47,435 bases of DNA, from the NCBI GenBank assembly GCA_045617725.1, contig JAZLJD010000025.1, positions 1 to 47,435 on the forward strand, written 5' to 3'. The DNA is from JAZLJD01 sp045617725. GTDB lineage: Bacteria; Bacillota; Clostridia; Lachnospirales; Lachnospiraceae. Made by a program: the position numbers and the translations under genes. Positions within the stretch are counted from its first letter, which is position 1; every line of letters starts with the position of its first letter. This document shows positions 32,052-40,264 of the stretch, piece after piece. Below the pieces are notes generated by a model that did no database searches, was not told the origin of the DNA, and saw only the letters and a list, made by a program, of their open reading frames with translations.

Positions 32052-32122
32052 TTATCCACAACAAAAATGGCATAATTCCGTGGAAAAGCGACTTATACAT
32101 AGAGTTATCCACATTATCCACT
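32052..32122 (+). other. Cluster of DnaA-box-like sites
   Basis: Two exact TTATCCACA boxes (32052-32060, 32105-32113), a third, TTATCCACT (32114-32122), touching the second, and TTTTCCACG on the minus strand near 32079. The surrounding 31968-32330 gap is AT-rich and holds no gene. There is no dnaA, dnaN or rep gene nearby. Confidence 0.5.
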
Positions 32123-32271
32123 TCGTATTTGGTCGTTTTGGGGACAATTTTATGGTAACTTCAAAGAACATTCTTTTTGTCACAAGTCACGAAATTTGAC
32201 TTTTTTAGGAAAATTCGGATGCGGAAAATGGATGCGAAATCATAGGAAATCTATACTTTATGACCGTAGTG

Positions 32272-32280
32272 TGATATAAT
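32272..32280 (+). promoter_or_regulatory. Extended -10 promoter of hpf
   Basis: TGATATAAT, an extended -10 with a perfect TATAAT at 32275-32280, about 56 bp before the start codon. No good -35 is visible. Confidence 0.55.
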
Positions 32281-32335
32281 TTCCATATCCAATCATCCCG
32301 CTTGGAAATATATAAGATACGAGGGAGGAATGAAT

Positions 32336-32863
32336 ATGAGGTTTGAAATTATTGGTAAGAACATTGATGTAACAGCCGGACTTCGCAGTGCAATCGAGGA
32401 CAAGATCGGCAAGCTGGAGAAGTACTTCAGCGAGGAGACCGTTGTACACGTAGCTTTGAGCGTAGAACGCGAGCAGCACAAGATCGAGGTAACGATTCCG
32501 GTGAAGGGCAATATAGTCCGTGCGGAGCAATCCAGCAGCGACATGTATGTAGCCATTGATTTGGTAGAAGAGATTATCGAACGCCAGCTTAAGAAGTACA
32601 GAAACAAGATTATTGCACGTCAGCAGGGGGCCGGCAGCTTTATCGCTGATTCCATGGAAGCTGATTTGGGCAGTGACGAGGAAATCCGCATTGTTCGTAC
32701 GAAGCAGTTCGACATTAAGCCCATGTATCCCGAGGATGCATGCGTGCAGATGGAGCTTCTGGGCCACAATTTCTACGTATTCTACAATGCTGAGAACGAC
32801 CGTGTGAATGTCGTTTACAAGCGTAAAGGAAACACCTACGGTTTGATTGATCCGGAACTGTAA
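32336..32863 (+). CDS. hpf: Ribosome hibernation promoting factor, long form
   Basis: 175 residues. The N-terminal ~105 residues are the ribosome-binding beta-alpha domain (MRFEIIGKNIDVTAGLRSAIEDKIGKLEKYF). A linker leads to the C-terminal dimerisation domain (IRIVRTKQFDIKPMYPEDACVQMELLGHNFYVFYNAE), so this is the long type that makes 100S ribosome dimers alone. ATG 32336 has GGGAGG 7 bp ahead; ATG 32330 is too close to it. A strong terminator follows. Confidence 0.93.
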   Translation: MRFEIIGKNIDVTAGLRSAIEDKIGKLEKYFSEETVVHVALSVEREQHKIEVTIPVKGNIVRAEQSSSDMYVAIDLVEEIIERQLKKYRNKIIARQQGAGSFIADSMEADLGSDEEIRIVRTKQFDIKPMYPEDACVQMELLGHNFYVFYNAENDRVNVVYKRKGNTYGLIDPEL

Positions 32864-32886
32864 GTCACAAACAGAATGAAAGGAAG

Positions 32887-32913
32887 CCTCTCCCGAACCC
32901 GGGAGGGGTTTTT
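32887..32913 (+). terminator. hpf terminator
   Basis: CCTCTCCCG / CGGGAGGGG with an AACC loop and five T. Confidence 0.85.
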
Positions 32914-32938
32914 GTTATGTCAACGAGCCAAGTGGACA
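32909..32938 (+). repeat. 30-bp dispersed repeat, copy 2
   Basis: Matches 10562-10591 with one change (TATGTCAACG against TATGGCAACG). It starts in the T-tract of the hpf terminator. Confidence 0.8.
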
Positions 32939-33039
32939 CCGCGCTTGCGCAGGAAACGCCGGCAGCCCCCCCGCCTCGCGAATGTACTTTTTGGCCAAAA
33001 AAACGGGCATTTTTTTCGAAATTATGCATGTATACGACA

Positions 33040-33068
33040 TTGAAAAAGGCGTCCCGCTATGGTAGAAT
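33040..33068 (+). promoter_or_regulatory. Promoter of the butyrate operon
   Basis: TTGAAA (33040-33045), 17 bp, TAGAAT (33063-33068), about 60 bp before thl. The rest of 32939-33130 holds no gene. Confidence 0.65.
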
Positions 33069-33130
33069 ATTTACCAGTGACTAAGTTAAAAAAATAACAA
33101 TCTCACATAACAAAAACGGAGGACCAGAGA

Positions 33131-34315
33131 ATGGCAAGAAAAGTAGTAATTGCAAGCGCTTGTCGTACAGCTATCGGTACCATGGGTGGAACCCTTTCCA
33201 CGACTCCCGCAGCTGACCTTGGCGCAATCGTAATCAAAGAAGCAATCAAACGTGCAGGCATTAAGCCTGAGGATGTAGATCAGGTATATATGGGTTGTGT
33301 TATCCAGGCAGGTCTTGGACAGAACGTGGCTCGTCAGGCTACCTTGAAGGCAGGTCTTCCTATTGAAGTTCCCGCTGTTACCATGAACGTAGTGTGCGGT
33401 TCCGGTCTGAACTGTGTTAACCAGGCAGCTCAGATGATTATGGCAGGAGATGCTGATGTAGTTGTAGCAGGTGGTATGGAGAACATGTCCATGGCTCCTT
33501 ACGCAATTCCTCAGGGCCGTTACGGATACAGAATGAACAACGGTGTTTTGGTTGACTGCATGATCAAGGATGCCCTTTGGGATGCATTCAATGATTACCA
33601 TATGATTAAGACCGCTGACAATATCGCTGAGCAGTGGGGCCTTACCCGTGAGGAACTGGATGAGTTCGCATTGAAGTCACAGCAGAAGGCTTGTGCAGCA
33701 ATCGAGTCCGGCGCATTTAAAAAGGAAATTGTTCCTGTAGAAGTTAAGAAGAAGAAAGAGACGATTGTCTTTGATACAGATGAAGGACCTCGTGCAGGTT
33801 CTACCATCGAGGCTCTTGCAAAGCTTCGTACCATCAATCCCGACGGATATGTTACCGCAGGTAACGCTTCCGGTATCAATGATGGTGCTGCCTGCGTAAT
33901 CGTTATGAGCGAGGAGAAGGCCAAAGAGTTAGGCGTTAAGCCCATGGCTACCTTCGTAGCAGGTGCTCTTGCAGGTGTTGATCCTTCCATCATGGGTATC
34001 GGTCCTGTAGCAGCTACCCGTAAGGTTATGGCTAAGGCCGGCATGAAGATCGAAGACTTCGACATCATCGAGGCCAATGAAGCATTCGCAGCACAGTCCG
34101 TTGCAGTTGGTAAGGACCTCGGCATTGATGTTGAGAAGCAGTTGAACCCGAACGGTGGTGCAATTGCTCTTGGTCATCCCGTAGGTGCTTCCGGATGCCG
34201 TATCCTTGTTACCCTGCTTCATGAGATGGAAGCTAAGGGTGCTCACACCGGTCTTGCAACACTTTGCATCGGTGGTGGTATGGGTTGTGCAACCATCGTT
34301 AAGAGAGAAGATTAA
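33131..34315 (+). CDS. thl: Acetyl-CoA C-acetyltransferase (thiolase)
   Basis: 394 residues. Condenses two acetyl-CoA to acetoacetyl-CoA, the first step to butyryl-CoA. Acylated Cys89 in NVVCGSGLN, the His in ALGHPVGASG, and the second Cys in CIGGGMG are all present. It is the first gene of a six-gene operon, with small gaps to its neighbours. Codon use is markedly restricted (CGT, GGT, ACC, ATC), as in highly expressed genes. Confidence 0.95.
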   Translation: MARKVVIASACRTAIGTMGGTLSTTPAADLGAIVIKEAIKRAGIKPEDVDQVYMGCVIQAGLGQNVARQATLKAGLPIEVPAVTMNVVCGSGLNCVNQAAQMIMAGDADVVVAGGMENMSMAPYAIPQGRYGYRMNNGVLVDCMIKDALWDAFNDYHMIKTADNIAEQWGLTREELDEFALKSQQKACAAIESGAFKKEIVPVEVKKKKETIVFDTDEGPRAGSTIEALAKLRTINPDGYVTAGNASGINDGAACVIVMSEEKAKELGVKPMATFVAGALAGVDPSIMGIGPVAATRKVMAKAGMKIEDFDIIEANEAFAAQSVAVGKDLGIDVEKQLNPNGGAIALGHPVGASGCRILVTLLHEMEAKGAHTGLATLCIGGGMGCATIVKRED

Positions 34316-34381
34316 TACTGAAATTACCTGTATCCGGGGTTGTTTTTTGCCTCGGATATTGGTGTGTAAAGGAGCAAACAT

Positions 34382-35212
34382 ATGGAATACGTATTGTATG
34401 AACAGAAGGGCGCTTATGGCGTAATCACCATCAATCGTCCGCAGGCCTTGAATGCATTGAATTCTCAGGTTCTTGATGAACTTTTGGAAGCATTTAAGAG
34501 CGTCAATTTAGAGGAAGTAAGAGCACTCGTTCTGACCGGTGCAGGCGAGAAGTCATTCGTTGCCGGCGCTGATATCGGCGAGATGAGCACTCTTACCAAA
34601 GCAGAAGGTGAAGCCTTCGGCAAAAAAGGAAACGATGTTTTCCGCTTTATTGAAACCTTCCCGATTCCCGTAATCGCTGCTGTGAACGGCTTTGCTTTGG
34701 GCGGCGGATGTGAGATTTCCATGAGCTGTGACATCAGACTTTGCTCGGACAATGCAATGTTCGGTCAGCCTGAGGTAGGCCTTGGAATTACCCCCGGATT
34801 CGGCGGAACCCAGAGACTTGCCCGTTTGGTCGGCGCAGGTATGGCTAAGCAGCTTATCTATACCGCACGCAACATCAAGGCTCCGGAAGCTTATCGTATC
34901 GGTCTTGTTAACCAGGTTGTATCTGCTGAACTTGATGAGGCAGGCAATGTAGTAAAGACCGCACAGGAGAACCTTCTTGCAGTTGCTGAGAAGATGGCAG
35001 CTACCATCGCTCAGAACGCTCCCATCGCGGTTCGTAACTGCAAAAAAGCAATCAACGAAGGCCTTCAGGTAGATATGGACGAAGCAATCGTGATTGAAGA
35101 GAAGCTTTTTGGCGACTGCTTCGAGACCGAAGATCAGAGAGCCGGCATGGGCAACTTCCTTGAGAAAGACAAGGAAAAGAAATTAAAGGTAGTACCCTTT
35201 AAGAACAAATAA
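34382..35212 (+). CDS. crt: Crotonase / 3-hydroxybutyryl-CoA dehydratase
   Basis: 276 residues, enoyl-CoA hydratase family. Oxyanion-hole motifs GAGEKSFVAGADIGEM and GFALGGGCEISMSCD, and catalytic Glu residues in FGQPEVGLGITPGFGGTQRL. It interconverts 3-hydroxybutyryl-CoA and crotonyl-CoA. A loop near residues 175-190 (SAELDEAGNVVKTAQENL) is longer than in many Crt proteins. It lies 66 bp after thl. Confidence 0.93.
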   Translation: MEYVLYEQKGAYGVITINRPQALNALNSQVLDELLEAFKSVNLEEVRALVLTGAGEKSFVAGADIGEMSTLTKAEGEAFGKKGNDVFRFIETFPIPVIAAVNGFALGGGCEISMSCDIRLCSDNAMFGQPEVGLGITPGFGGTQRLARLVGAGMAKQLIYTARNIKAPEAYRIGLVNQVVSAELDEAGNVVKTAQENLLAVAEKMAATIAQNAPIAVRNCKKAINEGLQVDMDEAIVIEEKLFGDCFETEDQRAGMGNFLEKDKEKKLKVVPFKNK

Positions 35213-35251
35213 GTAAGTAACGCGTTACGCGTACAAATAAGGAGGATTACA

Positions 35252-36124
35252 ATGAAAGTTGGTGTTATTGGCGCTGGCGCCATGGGACAGGGCATTGCGA
35301 AGGCATTTGCTCAGACTGAAGGCTATGAAGTTGCACTCTGCGATGTAAAGCAGGAGTGGGCTGATGGCGGTAAAGACAAGATTCAGAAAGGTTATGCGAA
35401 GCTTGTTGAAAAAGGAAAAATGACACAGGAGCAGGCTGACGGTATCGTTTCCAAGATTACCGCAGGTCTCAAGGAGAACCTCTGTGCAGACTGCGATTTA
35501 ATCGTAGAAGCTGTATTCGAGAGCATGGAAGTAAAGCAGACCACCTTCAAGGAGCTTGATGCAATCTGCAAGCCCGAGTGTGTATTCGCTTCCAATACTT
35601 CTTCCCTTTCCATTACCGAAATCGGTAAGGGTGTTAACAGACCTGTTGTAGGAATGCATTTCTTCAATCCTGCAGACAGAATGAAGCTTGTTGAGGTTAT
35701 TGCAGGTGTGAATACGCCCGCTGAGACCGTTGAAGCTATTAAGAAGATTGCTGTTGAAATCGCAAAGACCCCTGTACAGGTTAACGAAGCAGCAGGCTTT
35801 GTTGTAAACAGAATCTTAATTCCTATGATTAACGAAGCTGCTTTCATTAAGATGGAAGGTGTTTCCGATATCGAAGGTATCGATACCGCTATGAAGCTGG
35901 GTGCTAACCATCCTATGGGACCCCTTGAGCTGGGTGATTTCGTAGGTCTTGATATCTGCCTTGCTATCATGGATGTTCTCTACAAAGAGACCGGCGATTC
36001 CAAGTATCGTGCATGCCCTCTGATCCGCAAGATGGTTCGCGGCGGCAACTTAGGTTGCAAGTCCGGTAAGGGCTACTACATCTACAACGCTGGCAAGACA
36101 AAGACACCTGTAGATGCGCAGTAA
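35252..36124 (+). CDS. hbd: 3-hydroxybutyryl-CoA dehydrogenase
   Basis: 290 residues. NAD-binding GAGAMGQGIAKAFAQ at the N-terminus, SNTSSLSITEI, the catalytic His in GMHFFNPADRMKLVEV, and C-terminal GANHPMGPLELGDFVGLD. It reduces acetoacetyl-CoA to 3-hydroxybutyryl-CoA. GGAGG precedes ATG 35252. Confidence 0.95.
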   Translation: MKVGVIGAGAMGQGIAKAFAQTEGYEVALCDVKQEWADGGKDKIQKGYAKLVEKGKMTQEQADGIVSKITAGLKENLCADCDLIVEAVFESMEVKQTTFKELDAICKPECVFASNTSSLSITEIGKGVNRPVVGMHFFNPADRMKLVEVIAGVNTPAETVEAIKKIAVEIAKTPVQVNEAAGFVVNRILIPMINEAAFIKMEGVSDIEGIDTAMKLGANHPMGPLELGDFVGLDICLAIMDVLYKETGDSKYRACPLIRKMVRGGNLGCKSGKGYYIYNAGKTKTPVDAQ

Positions 36125-36157
36125 TTATTGAAATCTTTTTAGGAGGATATAAAAATC

Positions 36158-37345
36158 ATGGAGTTTTCTTTAAGTAAAGAACATGAAATGGCGAGACAGT
36201 TATTCAAAGATTTCGCCGAAAAAGAAGTAAAGCCCCTTGCTCAGGAGATTGATCAGGAGCACAGATTCCCTCGTGAGACCGTTGAAAAAATGGCTCGTTA
36301 CGGATTTTTGGGCATTCCCGTTCCCAAGGAGTATGGCGGACAGGGTTGTGACATTTTAACCTACGCTATGTGTGTTGAGGAACTTTCCAAGGTATGCGGT
36401 ACCACAGGTGTTATCGTTTCCGCTCATACCTCTCTCTGCGTTGATCCTATTCTTACCTTCGGTACTGAGGAGCAGAAGCAGAAATACGTTGTTCCCCTTG
36501 CTAAGGGCGAGAAATTAGGTGCTTTCGGTTTAACCGAGCCCGGTGCAGGTACTGATGCTCAGGGTCAGCAGACCAAGGCTGTTTTAGACGGCGACGAGTG
36601 GGTACTCAATGGTTCCAAGTGCTTCATTACCAACGGTAAAGAAGCTGATGTATATGTAATCTTCGCTGTAACCGGCAAGATTGAGAAGCGCGGCAAGTTC
36701 GTTAAAGAGATTTCCGCATTCATCGTAGAGAAAGGTACTCCCGGATTTACCTTCGGTACCAAAGAGAACAAGATGGGTATCTGCGCATCTTCTACCTACG
36801 AGCTGATCTTCACAGATTGCCGTATCCCGAAGGAGAATCTCCTTGGACAGCAGGGCAAGGGCTTCAACATCGCTATGCACACCCTCGATGGTGGACGTAT
36901 CGGTATTGCAGCACAGGCTCTTGGTCTTGCAGAGGGTGCTCTTGAGACTACCCTTGCATATGTTAAAGAGCGTAAGCAGTTCGGTAAGGCAATTGCTCAG
37001 TTCCAGAATACTCAGTTCCAGCTTGCTGATATGGCTACCAAGTGTGAAGCAGCTCAGCTTCTTGTTTACAAGGCAGCTTGCAAGAAGGATGAATATACAA
37101 AGGAAACCGCAGCAACCGGCAAGCCTTCCAAGATTTCTTACTCCGTAGAAGCAGCTATGGCTAAGCTTTACGCAGCAGAAGCAGCTATGGAAGTTACCAC
37201 CAAGGCTGTACAGCTTCACGGTGGATACGGTTACATCAAAGAGTACGATGTAGAGCGTATGATGCGTGATGCCAAGATCACCGAGATTTACGAAGGTACC
37301 AGTGAAGTTCAGAGAATGGTTATCTCTGCAGCACTGCTTAAGTAA
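36158..37345 (+). CDS. bcd: Butyryl-CoA dehydrogenase
   Basis: 395 residues, acyl-CoA dehydrogenase family. AFGLTEPGAGTDAQG and WVLNGSKCFITNGKEAD are FAD/substrate-binding signatures; the catalytic base is the Glu in IYEGTSEVQRMVIS. With EtfAB it forms the electron-bifurcating complex that reduces crotonyl-CoA and ferredoxin together, with NADH as donor. It is followed directly by the etf genes. Confidence 0.95.
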   Translation: MEFSLSKEHEMARQLFKDFAEKEVKPLAQEIDQEHRFPRETVEKMARYGFLGIPVPKEYGGQGCDILTYAMCVEELSKVCGTTGVIVSAHTSLCVDPILTFGTEEQKQKYVVPLAKGEKLGAFGLTEPGAGTDAQGQQTKAVLDGDEWVLNGSKCFITNGKEADVYVIFAVTGKIEKRGKFVKEISAFIVEKGTPGFTFGTKENKMGICASSTYELIFTDCRIPKENLLGQQGKGFNIAMHTLDGGRIGIAAQALGLAEGALETTLAYVKERKQFGKAIAQFQNTQFQLADMATKCEAAQLLVYKAACKKDEYTKETAATGKPSKISYSVEAAMAKLYAAEAAMEVTTKAVQLHGGYGYIKEYDVERMMRDAKITEIYEGTSEVQRMVISAALLK

Positions 37346-37378
37346 TTTGTTCAGACTAAGAATAAGGAGATTATACAA

Positions 37379-38164
37379 ATGAAAGTTATCGTATGTATAA
37401 AGCAGGTTCCCGATACTAAGAGTGGCGTTAAGTTCAATCCCGACGGAACACTTGATAGAGCTTCCATGCTCGCTATCATGAATCCCGATGACAAGGCCGG
37501 CCTTGAGGCAGCTCTTCGTTTAAAGGATCAGTACGGCGCAGAAGTTACCGTACTTACCATGGGTCTTCCCAAGGCAGCAGATGTCCTTCGTGAGGCTCTT
37601 GCAATGGGCGCTGATAAAGCAGTTCTCGTTACCGACAGAGTACTCGGTGGTGCAGATACCTGGGCTACTTCTTCAACCGTAGCCGGTGCAATCCGTAATC
37701 TTGAGTATGACCTTATCATCACCGGTCGTCAGGCTATCGATGGTGATACCGCACAGGTTGGTCCTCAGATTGCTGAGCACCTCGGAATCCCCGTAATTTC
37801 CTATGCACAGGAAATCAAAGTTGATGGTAACAAGGTTACCGTTAAGCGTCAGTATGATGACAGATATCATATGGTTGAGGCTCAGATGCCTTGCCTTATC
37901 ACCGCTCTTTCCGAGCTGAACGATCCCCGTTACATGACTGTTGGCGGCATCTTCGATGCATGCAAGGCTGACATCATTACCTGGGGCCGTGCAGATCTTA
38001 AGGACGTTTTGGATTGCAACATCGGTCTTGCAGGTTCTCCTACAAAGATCGCTAAGGCTTCCGACAAGGTTCGTAAGGGCGCTGGCGAAAAAGTAACTCC
38101 CGAGTCTCCCGAAGATGCTGTAGCTTACATCGTAGGCAAGCTCGACGAGAAGCACATTATCTAA
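37379..38164 (+). CDS. etfB: Electron transfer flavoprotein, beta subunit
   Basis: 261 residues. N-terminal MKVIVCIKQVPDTKSGVKFNP, then EAALRLKDQYGAEVTVLTMG and the signature LIITGRQAIDGDTAQVGPQIAE. In bifurcating Bcd-Etf complexes this subunit holds the bifurcating FAD with EtfA. Confidence 0.95.
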   Translation: MKVIVCIKQVPDTKSGVKFNPDGTLDRASMLAIMNPDDKAGLEAALRLKDQYGAEVTVLTMGLPKAADVLREALAMGADKAVLVTDRVLGGADTWATSSTVAGAIRNLEYDLIITGRQAIDGDTAQVGPQIAEHLGIPVISYAQEIKVDGNKVTVKRQYDDRYHMVEAQMPCLITALSELNDPRYMTVGGIFDACKADIITWGRADLKDVLDCNIGLAGSPTKIAKASDKVRKGAGEKVTPESPEDAVAYIVGKLDEKHII

Positions 38165-38185
38165 TTACAATTACGGAGGTTCATC

Positions 38186-39226
38186 ATGAATTTAGAAGAA
38201 TATAAAGGCGTATATGTCTTTGCGCAGCAGGTTGACAATCAGGTCAGCGGCATTGCGTATGAATTACTTGGCGAAGCCAAGAGACTTGCAGCTCCTTTAA
38301 ATGCTGAAGTTACAGCAGTACTTATTGGCTCCGATGTAAAGGGCCTGTGCGATTCCCTCGCAGAGTACGGCGCAGACAAGGTAATCCTTGTTGACGATCC
38401 TGAATTAAAAGAGTACAGAACTGAGCCTTATGCTCATGCACTTTCTTCTGTAATCAACGAGTTCAAACCCGAGATCATGCTTGTTGGCGCTACCGCTATC
38501 GGCCGTGACCTTGGTCCTACCGTTTCCGCTCGTGTAGCTACCGGTCTTACCGCAGACTGCACCCAGCTTGAAATCGGTGATTTCCCTCTTGTAGCAGTTC
38601 CCGGTAAGGAATCCGAGCAGAAGCACAATCAGCTTCTTATGACCCGTCCTGCATTTGGTGGTAACACCATTGCTACCATCGCTTGCCCGAACAACCGTCC
38701 TCAGATGGCTACCGTTCGTCCCGGCGTTATGCAGAAGCTCGAGCCTAAGAAGGGTGCCAAGGCTACCGTTATCGAGTTCAATCCCGGATTTACTCCGAAC
38801 AACAAGTACGTTACCATCAAGGAAGTTGTTAAGGCAGTCAGCGATGTAGCTGATATCATGGATGCCAAGATCCTTGTTTCCGGTGGTCGTGGTGTTGGAA
38901 GTGCTGAGAACTTCAAGCTTCTTGAGGATCTTGCAGAGGCACTGGGCGGAACCGTTTCCTGCTCTCGTGCAGTTGTAGATTCCGGCTGGAAGCCGAAGGA
39001 GTTACAGGTAGGTCAGACCGGTAAGACCGTTCGTCCTAACGTATACTTCGCAATCGGTATTTCCGGTGCGATTCAGCACGTTGCAGGTATGGAAGAGTCC
39101 GGTATCATCATCGCCATCAACAAGGATGAGGATGCTCCTATCTTCGATGTAGCTGATTATGGTGTTGTAGGCGATCTTAACAAGATTGTTCCTCAGCTTA
39201 CCGCTCAGATTAAGGCAGCTAAATAA
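38186..39226 (+). CDS. etfA: Electron transfer flavoprotein, alpha subunit
   Basis: 346 residues. The N-terminal domain has ADKVILVDDPEL and MLVGATAIGRDLGPTVSARVATGLTADCT. The C-terminal FAD domain has LVSGGRGVGSAENFKLLEDLAEALGG, the VGQTGKTVRPNVYFAIGISGAIQH signature, and a DEDAPIFDVADYGVVGDL end. Last gene of the operon; a terminator follows. Confidence 0.95.
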   Translation: MNLEEYKGVYVFAQQVDNQVSGIAYELLGEAKRLAAPLNAEVTAVLIGSDVKGLCDSLAEYGADKVILVDDPELKEYRTEPYAHALSSVINEFKPEIMLVGATAIGRDLGPTVSARVATGLTADCTQLEIGDFPLVAVPGKESEQKHNQLLMTRPAFGGNTIATIACPNNRPQMATVRPGVMQKLEPKKGAKATVIEFNPGFTPNNKYVTIKEVVKAVSDVADIMDAKILVSGGRGVGSAENFKLLEDLAEALGGTVSCSRAVVDSGWKPKELQVGQTGKTVRPNVYFAIGISGAIQHVAGMEESGIIIAINKDEDAPIFDVADYGVVGDLNKIVPQLTAQIKAAK

Positions 39227-39251
39227 TTGACATAGAAGATGTCATTTTTGG

Positions 39252-39283
39252 CCCGGCTTATCGTAAGATGAGCCGGGTTTTTT
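39252..39283 (+). terminator. Terminator of the butyrate operon
   Basis: CCCGGCT (39252-39258) pairs with AGCCGGG (39271-39277), followed by six T. Confidence 0.85.
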
Positions 39284-39284
39284 A

Positions 39285-39313
39285 TTGTCTATAGGCTCGC
39301 AAAAGTATATAAT
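39285..39313 (+). promoter_or_regulatory. Promoter of the GT2 gene
   Basis: TTGTCT (39285-39290), 17 bp, TATAAT (39308-39313), 31 bp before the start codon. Confidence 0.65.
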
Positions 39314-39344
39314 GAAACCTGATATTAACTAAAGGAGAATCAAA

Positions 39345-40169
39345 ATGAATCAGGGTGTCTCTGTCATTGTTCCTAACTATAACTTAAGTAAATTCCTTCC
39401 GGAGGCAATCGAGTCCATCGTGGCCCAGACCTATCGGCCTCTTGAGATTGTTGTTGTCGACGACTGCTCAACCGATGAATCACCCGATATCCTCCGTGCA
39501 TATGAACAAAAGGATTGGGGCGAGGGCGTTACGTTCCACGCTGTTCTTTTGCCAAAGAACGGAATGGTATCCCACGCACGAAATGTGGGTGCCGAGAATG
39601 CATCCTATGATTATATCTGCTTTATGGATTCGGACGACCGTTTTTATAATCCGAAGAAGATTGAGAATGAGATGAATCTTGTGATGAAATATGCGGAGAA
39701 GGGCGAGGATATTGTGGCTTATTCGCGTATTGTTTACATGGATTATGACGGTAATGTTTTTGGAAACCAGGGAACGAATCCGAAACGCTACATGGAAGGC
39801 GATGTGAAGTATTATCTGATTTCCGGCTTTAAGGCGGCAAGACTGCCTCGTGATTACGTCTTTAAAAAGAGCATCTTTTTTGACGTAAAGGGATACCCAG
39901 AGGGCTTCTACGAGGACTTTGACATCCTGCTTAAGCTGTCCTTTAGGTGCCGCTTCTTCTGCACGCAGGAATGGGGAACCGTATACCGTCGTTTCCCGGA
40001 CGGCATATCCCATAAGCCCTACAAAGAGCATCTGAAAGTACGCCGCGGTATGTGCAGGAAGTATTTCAAGACCCTGAAGCCCGCCCAAAAGCTCAAGTGC
40101 TCCTTCTATTTCTGCCTTCGTGCGATGCGTAACTTCGTCCGCATCTTAAAGGGCGAGAAAGTACGATAG
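39345..40169 (+). CDS. GT2-family glycosyltransferase
   Basis: 274 residues, GT-A fold. VSVIVPNYNLSKFLPEAIES opens the domain, VVVDDCSTDESPDIL holds the first Asp pair, and CFMDSDDRF is the DXD-like metal and nucleotide-sugar site. No membrane helix is evident. It probably adds a sugar to a cell-surface polysaccharide; donor and acceptor are unknown. Its stop is fused to a REP-like repeat. Confidence 0.88.
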   Translation: MNQGVSVIVPNYNLSKFLPEAIESIVAQTYRPLEIVVVDDCSTDESPDILRAYEQKDWGEGVTFHAVLLPKNGMVSHARNVGAENASYDYICFMDSDDRFYNPKKIENEMNLVMKYAEKGEDIVAYSRIVYMDYDGNVFGNQGTNPKRYMEGDVKYYLISGFKAARLPRDYVFKKSIFFDVKGYPEGFYEDFDILLKLSFRCRFFCTQEWGTVYRRFPDGISHKPYKEHLKVRRGMCRKYFKTLKPAQKLKCSFYFCLRAMRNFVRILKGEKVR

Positions 40170-40205
40170 GGGACGGGGGGTTCTGACACATTAAAGCAGT
40201 AAAGC
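40169..40205 (+). repeat. REP-like GGGGACGGGGG element, copy 3
   Basis: GGGGACGGGGGG then TTCTGACACATTAAAGCAGT and AAAGC, the same element as at 6359 and 6868, again directly after a stop codon. Confidence 0.75.
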
Positions 40206-40264
40206 ACGCCCCGGCTTCGATACATCGGACCCAAACATAGAGCGGTTATACAAAGGGGGATTCC

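Noticed and set aside
32052..32122. Chromosomal oriC
   Set aside because: No dnaA, dnaN, recF or rpmH nearby, and too few boxes; kept only as a DnaA-box cluster.
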